This document shows, piece by piece, positions 1 to 7,975 of a stretch of DNA of 64,000 bases. This DNA comes from Cohnella faecalis (GTDB lineage: Bacteria > Bacillota > Bacilli > Paenibacillales > Paenibacillaceae), in assembly GCF_003570905.1 (NCBI RefSeq), contig NZ_QXJM01000039.1:1426001-1490000 (forward strand), read 5' to 3'. The position numbers were made by a program, and so were the translations under genes. Positions within the stretch are counted from its first letter, which is position 1. Every line of letters begins with the position of its first letter. The notes under the pieces are model-generated. The model did no database searches. It was not told the DNA's origin and was given only the letters and a program-made list of their open reading frames with translations.

Positions 1-245
1 ATGTCCTTAGGTTCATACGCGGACAAAGTATCTTGAATGACGGACAGATGCATCGGTTGACCGTTCTCCAGAGCGATGCCGATGGTCGCGTTATACGTTT
101 TGGCCTTCTGCTTCGCTTCGGCGGATTGGCTTAGAATCCCCAGTTTTGGCATATAAATCGCTTTTCCGAGCGTGGAAAGCATCTCGGCTGCACGGGGATT
201 TTCCTTGGCGAGCGTCTCGTTCAACTGCTGGGCGAGGGGGTTCAT
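1..245 (-). CDS. Class I/II aminotransferase, N-terminal fragment (runs off window start)
   Basis: This is a minus-strand frame that is open to the window edge and begins MNPLAQQLNETLAKENP. It contains the stretch AIYMPKLGILSQSAEAK, which resembles the N-terminus of a Firmicutes family of PLP-dependent class I/II aminotransferases. Only the first ~81 residues are present, so the PLP lysine and substrate residues are outside the window. The start at 245 is chosen because GGAAGG lies 9 bases upstream. An in-frame ATG at 254 would sit directly on that Shine-Dalgarno sequence. The gene is oriented like the flavoprotein gene that follows it at 383-1009, which may be co-transcribed with it. Family assignment rests on pattern memory only. 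Confidence 0.6.
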   Translation of the reverse strand, partial: MNPLAQQLNETLAKENPRAAEMLSTLGKAIYMPKLGILSQSAEAKQKAKTYNATIGIALENGQPMHLSVIQDTLSAYEPKD

Positions 246-382
246 ACGTTCCATCCTTCCAAAATCGTTCATTCTCGCGTCCGATTGGGCTCACGAGTCA
301 TTAGGTGATATTATACACCAACCGAGAGGCGACCGTCATCGAAAATGGCTCGTTTTGAGAGGAATTTTGCAAATGGGAGCGA

Positions 383-1009
383 TCAGGTGCTCCGATCGAT
401 TTCCGGCGCATGCTCCCGCACTCTGTTCGCGGTGTCCGCATCTCCCGGACGATCGCGATTCGCCAAGCCGTGCAGCACTTGCTCCCGCCGTTTGGCGCTA
501 AGGTTTTGGCCGAATTTGAATTTGCCGGTCATTTTCGCCGCGTCCAGCCGCAGGACGGATACGCCGCGCAAGGAAGACGTATATTTGGGGTCTGCCGCGT
601 CGATCGGGGCATGTCCGCCTTCCGGCTGCATGTTGGCCATCAGCGCGCCGAGAGCCGCCGCTTTCTCCGCCGCATCCTCGACCTGCTCGACGGTTCCGCG
701 AATGCGAACCGAGCGGAAAAAGACGGTTGCCGGGCAAGCCAGATAAGGATCGGAAAAATGGGAGGGAATGAACGCGTGCGCCTCGTAAGCGACGAATTCC
801 GCGCGGGGATCGGCGGCGAGTCCGTTCATTTTTTCCCCCTGCTTGCTTCCGTGAAAATAGACCGCGTCGTCCAAATAAACGTAATTGAGAGGCACCGCCC
901 TCGGCCATCCGTCTTCTCCTCCGATGAACGTCAGCACCCCGTCATTTTTCTCTCTCAGAAAAGCTTCGCATTCCGCTTTCTCCGATACTTCGAACTCTTG
1001 TCTGCGCAT
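383..1009 (-). CDS. Pyridoxamine 5'-phosphate oxidase-family (split-barrel FMN-binding) protein
   Basis: The 208-residue protein starts MRRQEFEVSEKAECEAFL and contains DGWPRAVPLNYVY, VYFHGSKQGEKMNGL and FRSVRIRGTVEQVED. This is the pattern of the NimA-like/PNPOx split-barrel flavin-binding family. Members bind FMN, haem or F420 and most have no proven substrate. Catalytic specificity cannot be read here. The last ~30 residues (rich in R, D and E) look like a low-complexity extension. The gene is divergent from the MocR-type regulator at 1132 across a 122-bp promoter region. MocR regulators commonly control B6- or flavoenzyme-linked neighbours, so it is the natural target candidate (inference). 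Confidence 0.75.
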   Translation of the reverse strand: MRRQEFEVSEKAECEAFLREKNDGVLTFIGGEDGWPRAVPLNYVYLDDAVYFHGSKQGEKMNGLAADPRAEFVAYEAHAFIPSHFSDPYLACPATVFFRSVRIRGTVEQVEDAAEKAAALGALMANMQPEGGHAPIDAADPKYTSSLRGVSVLRLDAAKMTGKFKFGQNLSAKRREQVLHGLANRDRPGDADTANRVREHAPEIDRST

Positions 1010-1058
1010 GTTCGCGCCCCCATCCGTATTGGTATTGAAATCGAGTGTAATCCTTTCA

Positions 1059-1087
1059 TTGACAGGCGAAAAGATCCAATTTACATT
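1059..1087 (+). promoter_or_regulatory. Sigma-A promoter of the MocR-type regulator gene
   Basis: TTGACA at 1059-1064 is followed after exactly 17 bases by TACATT at 1082-1087. It lies about 45 bases before the TTG start of the regulator. The element CCAATT occurs twice nearby (after 1073 and again after 1100), giving a short direct repeat of the kind MocR proteins bind. The operator role is inference. Confidence 0.6.
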
Positions 1088-1131
1088 AAAATGACTGGTC
1101 CAATTAGACGGTTACATAAGGGGGAGGCGCT

Positions 1132-2643
1132 TTGCTTCCGATTGATTACTCGGGACAGCTGGCCCGATTCGGCATTAAGCATGTCGCTTTGTATGAAGCG
1201 ATCCGCGAAGCTATCGCCGACGGAACGCTCGCTCCCGGCGAACGGCTGCCGTCGACCCGGACGTTCGCTGCCGAATACGGTTTGTCGCGTGGCAGCGTCA
1301 GCTTGGCTTACGATATGCTGGCTTCGGGAGGCTACTTGCGCGCGGGAATCGGACAAGGTACGTTCGTGGCGGGCAGCCCGGGCACGAAGCGCCCGGACAA
1401 TAACCGTTGCGAAGACGGAGATAGAGCGGCGCCGGCCGCTCCGCGCTTGTCGTCGTGGGGGAAACGAATTGCGGCTATGTACGAGGAGGAACGACTGACC
1501 GAACGGGGTGCGAACGAGGCTGGGAGTGCCGACATTCGCGTGTCGTTCGTTCCCCAAGGCATCGGCTCGCGGTGGTTCCCTTGGGCGGAATGGCGAGCGG
1601 TAACGGCCGCGCGGTGGAAGAAGCTCGGCGCGAGCGGGGAGGACGGTTCCTCCGATCCGGCCGGGAGCATGGGGCTGCGCCGCTCCATCGCGGACCGGTT
1701 AAGGCGCGAACGGGGCATAACGTGCGATCCCGGTGATATCGTGCTAACTAGCGGCTCCATGCAGGCGATTGCCCTTGTGAGCCAAATTCTTCTCGAAGAA
1801 GGCACGAACGCTGTCGTAGAAAATCCGGGCTATTCGGGCATCCGGCGAGCCGTGAGAATGTCGGGAGCGCGGTGCGTGGAAGGGAACGTCGACGAATGCG
1901 GCATTGTTCCTGAGGATTGGGACGCGGACCTGTTGTTCGTCACCCCGACGCGGCAGTTTCCGACGGGCGCCGTCCTAACCTACGATCGCAGACTTTCGCT
2001 GCTGTCCTGGGCGTCCCGGCGCGGCGCATGGATCGTGGAAGACGACTTTGACAGCGATTTTCGGTGGGGCGGCCGTCCCGTTGAGCCGCTCAAAGCTCTG
2101 GACACGGAAGAGAGAGTCGTCTATATCGGAACGTTCTCCCGTTCGATGCGCAGGGAGGTGCGGATCGGTTACGCCGTCGTGCCGAAGCAGCTGCGGGAAC
2201 CGATGCTCGCGGCCAAGAAGCTGTACGATCCTTATCCGGTTGGAGTTGCCGAGCAGGAGGCTTTGGCCGACTGGATGGCCGATGGAGGCTACGACCGTTA
2301 CATGAAGAGGCTGAGGCGTTCGTACGGGCGGCTGGAAAGCATGCTCCGCCAACGGCTGGAAGCCGATCTTCCGGGACTGTTCCGAATCGCGCCTTCCGAT
2401 GCGGGCCTTCATTTGTACGCGATTTGGCTCAGAGATTCGGAGAGTTACGGCGAGTTCAAGAGGGAATGCCGCTTAAGAGGTGTTGCATGGAAGGACGGAA
2501 CGGGCTATGATGCCCATAGCGGAAGCTCTTCGACCGCAGGAGCTCCAGCGGCGCTGTTCGGCTTCTCTCATCTGGAAGAGAGAGAGATCGAGGAAGGAAT
2601 CTCCGTCATGCGAGAAGCGGCGGAAACGATTCGGGAGGGATAA
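1132..2643 (+). CDS. MocR/PdxR-type regulator: GntR HTH fused to an aminotransferase-like domain
   Basis: The 503-residue protein has an N-terminal winged helix (residues ~10-80, with APGERLPSTRTFAAEYGLSR). A fold-type-I aminotransferase domain runs from ~130 to the end, with the ILTSGSMQAI-like turn, TPTRQFPTGAVL and EDDFDSDFR. Normal family members bind PLP through a lysine in the motif TFSK. Here that position reads TFSRSMRR (Arg337), so no internal aldimine can form there. The start is TTG at 1132 behind GGGGAGG. The gene overlaps nothing, is divergent from a PNPOx-like flavoprotein and is followed after 3 bases by an AraC regulator, so the two regulators are probably co-transcribed. Target genes are not provable from sequence. 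Confidence 0.88.
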   Translation: MLPIDYSGQLARFGIKHVALYEAIREAIADGTLAPGERLPSTRTFAAEYGLSRGSVSLAYDMLASGGYLRAGIGQGTFVAGSPGTKRPDNNRCEDGDRAAPAAPRLSSWGKRIAAMYEEERLTERGANEAGSADIRVSFVPQGIGSRWFPWAEWRAVTAARWKKLGASGEDGSSDPAGSMGLRRSIADRLRRERGITCDPGDIVLTSGSMQAIALVSQILLEEGTNAVVENPGYSGIRRAVRMSGARCVEGNVDECGIVPEDWDADLLFVTPTRQFPTGAVLTYDRRLSLLSWASRRGAWIVEDDFDSDFRWGGRPVEPLKALDTEERVVYIGTFSRSMRREVRIGYAVVPKQLREPMLAAKKLYDPYPVGVAEQEALADWMADGGYDRYMKRLRRSYGRLESMLRQRLEADLPGLFRIAPSDAGLHLYAIWLRDSESYGEFKRECRLRGVAWKDGTGYDAHSGSSSTAGAPAALFGFSHLEEREIEEGISVMREAAETIREG

Positions 2644-2646
2644 CGG

Positions 2647-3432
2647 ATGCTGGAAGCGTCGCCTTCGGCTTTCTTGCTGAAGCCCGCGTTTGCGAAAATC
2701 GTCTGCGAACCGGGATGGAAATGGCAAAAACGGGAAAAGCCGTTAGCTAACTACGACTTGTTTTACGTTTGGAGCGGAGAAGGAGAGGTCATTCTGAACG
2801 ATGTGCCCTATGCAGTGGGCAAGGGCAGCTGCTTTTTGTTTCGTCCGGGAGACCATACGAGCGCCACTCACAATCCTCAAAAGCCGCTAGTGCTTACTTA
2901 CATTCATTTCGACATCGCGGAGCCGGTCTCCATGGTGCCGGAGCCATATCGGGCGCTCGGCGATACGTTCGATTTCGAGCAGCTGCTGGCGCGGTATGTC
3001 CGGCTGTTTCTCGTGCGCACCTTCGCGGCAGAGGAAGAGGCGAGGCTGATTCTGAAGCAGCTCGTCATTCACCTGCTTCGTCACGACCGAGAAGAGCCGG
3101 TGGAAAAAAAGGCGAGCAACCAATTGACCGAGAGCATCCACGAGATCGCCAACTATATTCAGCAGCATCCGGGAGTTCCGCACAGGGTGGACGATTTGGC
3201 TGCGCGCGCCGGGCTGTCGTCCAGGTATTTTTCGATCAAGTTCAAGGAGCTGATCGGAATGTCGGTGCAAACCTTCCTGATCCGCAGCCGTATCGACCGC
3301 GCACACCACCTGCTCATCCATGCGGGCATGAACGTGACGGAAGTGGCGGACGCGCTCGGCTACAGGGACATCTTTTTCTTCAGCCGCCAGTTCAAGCAAT
3401 ATACGGGAAAGAGTCCTTCGGAAATCCGTTAA
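2647..3432 (+). CDS. AraC-family transcriptional regulator with N-terminal cupin
   Basis: The 261-residue protein has an AraC-type sensor cupin at residues ~10-100 (VILNDVPYAVGKGSCFLFRPGDHT). A double helix-turn-helix occupies ~165-261: HRVDDLAARAGLSSRYFS, then NVTEVADALGYRDIFFFSRQFK and a terminal YTGKSPSEIR. This is the usual size and order for AraC regulators of sugar or small-molecule uptake. The ATG lies 3 bases after the MocR stop, so expression is probably coupled. A strong intrinsic terminator follows at 3493-3533. The ligand and target are unknown. No transporter or catabolic genes sit next to it, which is unusual for this family and suggests remote targets. Confidence 0.9.
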   Translation: MLEASPSAFLLKPAFAKIVCEPGWKWQKREKPLANYDLFYVWSGEGEVILNDVPYAVGKGSCFLFRPGDHTSATHNPQKPLVLTYIHFDIAEPVSMVPEPYRALGDTFDFEQLLARYVRLFLVRTFAAEEEARLILKQLVIHLLRHDREEPVEKKASNQLTESIHEIANYIQQHPGVPHRVDDLAARAGLSSRYFSIKFKELIGMSVQTFLIRSRIDRAHHLLIHAGMNVTEVADALGYRDIFFFSRQFKQYTGKSPSEIR

Positions 3433-3492
3433 GGGGGCCGAAGGGATAGCCAGGCCCCCCAGTTAAGTTAAGAAGGTTGCCAAGCAGCCGGC

Positions 3493-3533
3493 AAAAGGGT
3501 GATTCCTGTACGTAACAGGAGTCCTCTTTTTTT
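3493..3533 (+). terminator. Intrinsic terminator after the MocR-AraC pair
   Basis: GATTCCTGT at 3501-3509 pairs with ACAGGAGTC at 3515-3523. The stem is extended by A-rich sequence upstream and the run of eight or nine Ts from 3526. It is correctly placed 60 bases after the AraC stop codon. Confidence 0.85.
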
Positions 3534-3563
3534 ATTCTCATAAAGCTAGGGGCTCTACCTCAA

Positions 3564-3816
3564 AATCAGTGCTTGGCGTGATTTGTACTATTTTTCACAC
3601 AAGTTGCCCCCAAATCTGCTCCACTCGATGCATGTTGTACGAAAAATCACACAAAAATCGTGGATGGCATCCAAAAAAGCGAAAAGTTGTACGATCTTTC
3701 ATATAAAACACCTGTCATCGCCTGAAAAAAGACCGTTCCTTGTATGAAAAATCGTACAAAACGGCCTTCCACTCTTACGCGCTCCAGCCAACATCATCAT
3801 GGGTCAAGCACTGATT
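3564..3816. repeat. Intergenic element with 12-bp terminal inverted repeats and four ~52-bp-spaced palindromes
   Basis: This stretch has no convincing gene. AATCAGTGCTTG at 3564-3575 recurs inverted as CAAGCACTGATT at 3805-3816. Between them lie four related 20-bp units beginning TTGTA and ending ACAA or ATAA, at 3583, 3635, 3687 and 3740. Their start-to-start distances are 52, 52 and 53 bases. The fourth is a near-perfect palindrome (TTGTATGA ... TCGTACAA). The core ACGAAAAATCAC of unit two reappears, inverted, in the interrupted array flanking the IS256 element near 26.7 and 28.3 kb. The pattern suggests a dispersed hairpin repeat or MITE-like element of this genome. Its function is unknown. 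Confidence 0.6.
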
Positions 3817-3857
3817 CCGGTTTTGGGCCAAGCTAGGATTGCTTTTTTAATTCCGAC

Positions 3858-3886
3858 TTGACATATGTGAATTATGGATTTAATAT
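3858..3886 (+). promoter_or_regulatory. Sigma-A promoter of the MarR/sulfur-uptake operon
   Basis: TTGACA at 3858-3863 is followed after 17 bases by TAATAT at 3881-3886, an almost consensus pair. Transcription would begin near 3893. The MarR-type palindrome at 3903-3923 would then sit just downstream of the start, a typical position for repression. Confidence 0.75.
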
Positions 3887-3902
3887 TAGCTCACAGTATT
3901 AC

Positions 3903-3923
3903 AACGCTCATTAAATGAGCGTT
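3903..3923. promoter_or_regulatory. MarR-type operator palindrome
   Basis: AACGCTCATT and AATGAGCGTT are perfect inverted repeats separated by one A, forming a 21-bp palindrome. It lies about 10-30 bases past the predicted transcription start and 118 bases before the MarR gene at 4041. MarR dimers bind palindromes of this size and usually repress their own operon. Autoregulation is therefore the expected reading (inference). Confidence 0.7.
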
Positions 3924-3945
3924 AAAATAATTTCATATGCCGATT

Positions 3946-4001
3946 GGACCGCCAAAGGCCGCAACGCACTCCTGATAGGGGAGGAAGTTGGGGTCTTTTT
4001 T
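3946..4001 (+). promoter_or_regulatory. Candidate leader attenuator before marR-like gene
   Basis: The leader between operator and gene contains GACC at 3947-3950 pairing with GGTC at 3992-3995. An internal CTCC/GGGAG hairpin and a run of six Ts follow at about 3996-4001. That is terminator-like structure inside a 5' leader, 40 bases before the start codon. I do not recognise a known riboswitch class in it. Confidence 0.35.
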
Positions 4002-4040
4002 GTCGATTAAGGGGTCGGGCGCCAAGAAGGAAAGGAGCGT

Positions 4041-4577
4041 ATGGTGGACAACGAGTGGTCACGACTTGAAGAGATCGACTGGCTTTTTCGCCGAATGGTC
4101 AGAAAGTTCGTTAAGGAACGCGACAAAATCGCGATTGAAGGGGTGGCGTTGCCCGGCATGCTCGTGCTGAGCAAGATTGTGCGAGACGGAGAACAGAAGC
4201 TGGGCGATCTGGCGGAACAGCTTGATCTGACCTCGGGAGCGATCACCGCATTGTGCGATAAGCTGGAGGAAAAAGGGTTCGCGACGCGACGCCGAATGGC
4301 GGAGGATCGAAGAACGGTGCTGCTCGATATTACGGACAAAGGGCGCAGCTTGTTGGCACGCAACCGAAATATTAGTCAGCGATCGATTACGCTCCTGTTC
4401 GGAGGCTTTACGGAGCAGGAGCTCGATTCGCAAAGGGCTGCGTACAAGCAAATAACGGATAGCCTTGAGAGCTTTTCGGAGACGATCTTGAAGCTTGCGA
4501 AAGAAAACGCGGAGCGTTCGGAAGAGCGCGAAGAACCGCAAATTAAACCGTCGGCCAATCGGTTTCTAAACTATTAA
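4041..4577 (+). CDS. MarR-family transcriptional regulator
   Basis: The 178-residue protein has the winged-helix core QKLGDLAEQLDLTSGAITALCDKLEEKG followed by the wing RRRMAEDRRTVLLDITDKG (residues ~50-105). It is flanked by the helices that form the dimer interface. Its C-terminal extension (ERSEEREEPQIKPSANRF) is longer than in typical 140-150-residue MarR proteins. The ATG is preceded by AAGGAG. The gene leads a same-strand run of an arylsulfotransferase-like protein and a sulfonate-type ABC importer. A perfect palindrome lies at its own promoter, so it most likely represses this operon until a sulfur or aromatic ligand is bound (inference). Confidence 0.9.
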   Translation: MVDNEWSRLEEIDWLFRRMVRKFVKERDKIAIEGVALPGMLVLSKIVRDGEQKLGDLAEQLDLTSGAITALCDKLEEKGFATRRRMAEDRRTVLLDITDKGRSLLARNRNISQRSITLLFGGFTEQELDSQRAAYKQITDSLESFSETILKLAKENAERSEEREEPQIKPSANRFLNY

Positions 4578-4602
4578 ATAGAGATGAAGAGGAGCGATCA
4601 GC

Positions 4603-5967
4603 ATGGGACATCCAACGATTTACCCGACGGGAACGACCGTCTACCTGCCGGAGAAAGCCTGGAGCGGCTATACCATTTTTCAAGCGGCAGAGGTAGGCGC
4701 GCTGCTCATCGATATGAGCGGGAAGGAAGTTCATCTGTGGAAGGGACTGCGGGGCTTTCCGAACAAAATATTGCCGGGCGGCTTCGTAACGGGGAGCACG
4801 AAGGAGCGAGATCCGAAATACGGGTTTCAGGATGAGGCCGATCTCGTTCAGGTCGATTGGGACGGCAACGTCGTCTGGCGCTTCAACCGTTATGAGCTTA
4901 TCCAAGACCCGGGATATGAACCCGAATGGATGGCGCGCGCTCATCACGATTATCAGCGCGAAGGCAACCCGGTCGGTTATTACGCTCCCGGACAGGAGCC
5001 GAAGACGAACGGGGGACGTACGTTAATTCTCGCGCATAAGAACGTCACGAAACCCGAAATTTCGGACAAGCTGCTGCTCGACGACACCATTATCGAAGTG
5101 GACTGGGAAGGCAACGTCATCTGGGAATGGGCGGTCAGCGATCATTTCGAAGAGCTTGGCTTCGACGAAGCGGCGAGAAACGTGCTCTTCCGCGACCCGA
5201 ACGGCCGTCACTTCGGCAACGATACGGGCGGAGACTGGATGCACATCAACTCCGCTTCCTGGGTCGGTCCGAACAAGTTTTATGACGCCGGCGATGAAAG
5301 ATTTCACCCCGACAACGTCATCTGGGATGCCAGAGAATCGAATATTATTGCGATTACCGATCGTCAGACAGGCAAGATCGTCTGGCAGCTCGGCCCGGAT
5401 TACTCGAAGCCGGAGGTCAAGCATCTCGACTGGATCATTGGTCAGCATCACGCGCATATCATCCCCAAAGGGCTTCCCGGCGAAGGAAATTTGCTTGTGT
5501 TCGACAACGGCGGATGGGCCGGATACGGTTTGCCGAATCCCGCATCGCCTTTCGGACAGAAGAACGCTGTGCGCGACCATTCGCGCGTGCTTGAGATCAA
5601 TCCCGTAACGTTGCAAATCGAATGGCAATATACGCCGACGGAAGCCGGATATTTGGCGCCTCTGGATTCCTATCGCTTCTATAGCCCTTACATCAGCTCG
5701 GCGCAGCGGCTGCCTAACGGCAATACGCTCATTACCGAAGGAGCGGACGGCCGGGTGTTCGAAGTGACCTCGTCGCACGAATTGGTATGGGAGTATGTAT
5801 CCCCTTATAAAAACAAGCGCAATTCGAATATGGTCTATCGAGCTTATCGGGTTCCGTACGAGTGGGTACCGCAGCTTCCCAAACCGCAGGAGGAGGCCAT
5901 CGTGCCGATTGACGTCGCCGATTATCGCGTCCCGGAGCGGCGGGGAGAGGCGCGAGCTCGGTCGTGA
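4603..5967 (+). CDS. Arylsulfotransferase (ASST)-like beta-propeller protein; 3' end probably frameshifted
   Basis: The 454-residue protein is built of repeated W/D-G-N-V-x-W blades (VDWDGNVVWRF, VDWEGNVIWEW, TGKIVWQLG, LPNGNTLITEG) with His-rich motifs (RAHHDY, GQHHAHI). This is the arrangement of bacterial ASST-like six-bladed propellers, which move sulfate groups between phenolic compounds. No signal peptide is visible, unlike the periplasmic E. coli enzyme. From about 5931 the frame ends in ERRGEARARS. The -1 frame instead continues with coding-like GC3 as a ~40-residue tail ending PPTQTDSN at 6056, only 24 bases before the next gene. One missing base near CCCGG (5931-5935) would restore it. 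It sits in a probable sulfonate/sulfate-ester uptake operon. Confidence 0.8.
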   Translation: MGHPTIYPTGTTVYLPEKAWSGYTIFQAAEVGALLIDMSGKEVHLWKGLRGFPNKILPGGFVTGSTKERDPKYGFQDEADLVQVDWDGNVVWRFNRYELIQDPGYEPEWMARAHHDYQREGNPVGYYAPGQEPKTNGGRTLILAHKNVTKPEISDKLLLDDTIIEVDWEGNVIWEWAVSDHFEELGFDEAARNVLFRDPNGRHFGNDTGGDWMHINSASWVGPNKFYDAGDERFHPDNVIWDARESNIIAITDRQTGKIVWQLGPDYSKPEVKHLDWIIGQHHAHIIPKGLPGEGNLLVFDNGGWAGYGLPNPASPFGQKNAVRDHSRVLEINPVTLQIEWQYTPTEAGYLAPLDSYRFYSPYISSAQRLPNGNTLITEGADGRVFEVTSSHELVWEYVSPYKNKRNSNMVYRAYRVPYEWVPQLPKPQEEAIVPIDVADYRVPERRGEARARS

Positions 5968-6080
5968 CCGTCGCGGATACCCGCTCTTTCGAGGAAGGCG
6001 CGCTATGCGTGGCCAGTACGGACGAGAAGCCGCCGACTCAAACAGATTCCAACTAAATACGGAGAGTAGAGGGAGAAACT

Positions 6081-7148
6081 ATGAAAATCGTTAAGCAACG
6101 TTCCATTTACGGTATACTCGCCATTATGACGGCACTGGCGGTTCTGTTGTCCGCCTGCGGCAAGGAGAACGATAAGGCTGCGAATGCTTCGCCTTCAGCG
6201 CCTGCCGAGTCCGGCGCTGCGCAGACGCAGGAAATCAAGTCCGATCCGATCAAGATCAAAATCGCAGATATTTTATCCAATCCGGTGCTCCGTGTTGCGA
6301 AGACGAAAGGCTACCTCGATAAATACGGCATCGATGCGGAGATCGTAACGTTCGCCACGCCGGCCGAGGGGATTAATTCGCTCTTCATCAAACAGGTCGA
6401 CGTCGCTTGGGGAGCGGACTTCCCGGTACTTAACGCGGTAAGCAAGGGCGACTATTCCATTATCGCGGCAACCGGAACGAACACGGACATTGCGGCATCG
6501 CAATGGAAGCTGTACGTGCGGGACGACATTCAGAAAGCGGAGGATCTCAAAGGCAAGAAGCTTAGTACGCTGCGAGGCACGTTCCTGCCCTATCTGTGGG
6601 ACGCATACTTGACGGAGAATGGCATTGCTCTGGAAGAGACGAAGCAGATCGGGCAGGGCGGGTTCGACGAAGCGTATGTCGCGTTGAAAAAAGGCGAGAT
6701 TGACGCCACTTGGGTTGTCGGTTCGGCATTGCTGGACAAATTCAAAGCCGTTGAAGGCATCCGCGAGCTGACGGACATGTCCAAGACGAAGGTGCGAATC
6801 GGCGGCGGCATCGTAGCGCCGAACGATTTGATCAAGGATCACCCGCAAGGCATTGCGAACTTCCTTGCCGCTTTGGACGAAGCGTCGAAGTACATTACGG
6901 CTCATCCGAACGAAACGGCGGATATTTTGTTCAAGGAAGTGAAACAGCCGAAAGAAGCGACGATTCGCGATATCCCTACGAACAACTGGGAGATCGGCTT
7001 CAAGCAGGAATCGTTCGACAGCCTGACCAGCCAGAAGAAGTACATGGTCGACGCAGGCATTATCAAGGAAGATTTCGAGCTGACGAGCAAGCTGGCTTTG
7101 GACGGAGTCCGACAAGCGATTCCCGAGCGAGTCACTTACGGTCAATAA
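6081..7148 (+). CDS. ABC transporter substrate-binding lipoprotein, SsuA/NMT1-like
   Basis: The 355-residue protein has a lipoprotein signal (ALAVLLSAC, lipidated Cys26) and an A/S-rich linker. The NMT1/SsuA-type periplasmic-binding fold follows: NPVLRVAKTKGYLDKYGIDAEIVTF, INSLFIKQVDVAWGADFPVL and LKGKKLSTLRGT. Such proteins bind sulfonates, taurine, nitrate or pyrimidine precursors. The neighbouring arylsulfotransferase-like gene favours a sulfonate or sulfate ester (inference). The ATG at 6081 follows a GGGAGA site. The ATPase and permease genes follow at 15 bases and with a 4-base overlap, so the three form one importer. The lipid anchor places it on the outer face of the membrane, as expected in a Gram-positive cell. 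Confidence 0.87.
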   Translation: MKIVKQRSIYGILAIMTALAVLLSACGKENDKAANASPSAPAESGAAQTQEIKSDPIKIKIADILSNPVLRVAKTKGYLDKYGIDAEIVTFATPAEGINSLFIKQVDVAWGADFPVLNAVSKGDYSIIAATGTNTDIAASQWKLYVRDDIQKAEDLKGKKLSTLRGTFLPYLWDAYLTENGIALEETKQIGQGGFDEAYVALKKGEIDATWVVGSALLDKFKAVEGIRELTDMSKTKVRIGGGIVAPNDLIKDHPQGIANFLAALDEASKYITAHPNETADILFKEVKQPKEATIRDIPTNNWEIGFKQESFDSLTSQKKYMVDAGIIKEDFELTSKLALDGVRQAIPERVTYGQ

Positions 7149-7162
7149 AGGAGGGAAGGCGC

Positions 7163-7975
7163 ATGGCGCTAGCAGATGCCTCGTCGACAACGATAACGAT
7201 CGAACGGCTCAACAAGAGCTATGCGGAGCTTAAGCCCGGCAAGGCCGGTTCCGTACACTATATCATCAAGGACATCGACTTGGTCATCAAGGGCGGGGAG
7301 TTTTTCGTCCTTCTGGGACCGAGCGGCTGCGGCAAGTCGACGCTGCTTAATATTATAGCCGGGTTCGTGTCCAAGTCCGGGGGGCATCTGCGCGTAGGCA
7401 GCGTAGAGATCGAAAAGCCCGGACGGGAGCGGGCGGTCGTCTTCCAACAGGCCGATTCATCGTTGTTTCCTTGGTTGACCGTTCGCCAGAACGTCGAGTT
7501 CGGCCTAAAGATGCAGAAAATGCCAAAGGAACGGCGCAAGGAGATTTCCGACCGATTCATTAAGCTGGTAGGCTTGTTCGGCCATGAGAATAAGCTGCCA
7601 CGCGAGTTGTCCGGGGGGATGAAGCAACGGGTGCAATTAGCCCGCGTTCTAGCCAATGACCCCGATATCCTGCTCATGGACGAACCGTTCGGGGCGCTCG
7701 ATGCGATGACGCGGCGGCTGATGCAGAAGGAGCTTGGACAAATTTGGCGAGAGACCGGCAAGACGGTTATCTTCGTAACGCATGACATCCAGGAAGCGTT
7801 GCTGCTCGGACAGAGAATCGCGGTTATGTCCTCGGGTCCCGACGCGCATATCTCGGACATTTATGACGTGCCGCTGGACTATCCGCGCGACGTTTCTTCA
7901 CGAGAATTTTTCGCGCTGAATCGGAGAATACAGTCGCACTTCGACGCCGAATTGGAAGGGGCGAGTTATCCATGA
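7163..7975 (+). CDS. ABC transporter ATP-binding protein, SsuB/TauB-like
   Basis: The 270-residue ATPase has Walker A GPSGCGKSTLLN (residues ~52-63), a Q-loop at VVFQQADSSLFPW, signature LSGGMKQRVQLAR and Walker B DILLMDEPFGALD with the switch His in VTHDIQEA. It belongs to the nitrate/sulfonate/taurine group of importer ATPases. The ATG at 7163 has AAGGAGGGAAGG just upstream. The last codons overlap the permease start (ATGA-type overlap at 7972-7975), indicating translational coupling. It powers import of the ligand bound by the lipoprotein encoded immediately upstream. Confidence 0.92.
   Translation: MALADASSTTITIERLNKSYAELKPGKAGSVHYIIKDIDLVIKGGEFFVLLGPSGCGKSTLLNIIAGFVSKSGGHLRVGSVEIEKPGRERAVVFQQADSSLFPWLTVRQNVEFGLKMQKMPKERRKEISDRFIKLVGLFGHENKLPRELSGGMKQRVQLARVLANDPDILLMDEPFGALDAMTRRLMQKELGQIWRETGKTVIFVTHDIQEALLLGQRIAVMSSGPDAHISDIYDVPLDYPRDVSSREFFALNRRIQSHFDAELEGASYP

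Noticed and set aside
410..1498. 362-codon plus-strand frame across the first genes
   Set aside because: Overlaps the flavoprotein gene on the other strand and the MocR gene start; residue composition is that of a shadow.
3583..3759. Four ~20-bp repeats with ~32-bp spacers as a CRISPR array
   Set aside because: Units diverge from each other, are internally palindromic, number only four, and no cas gene or leader is near.
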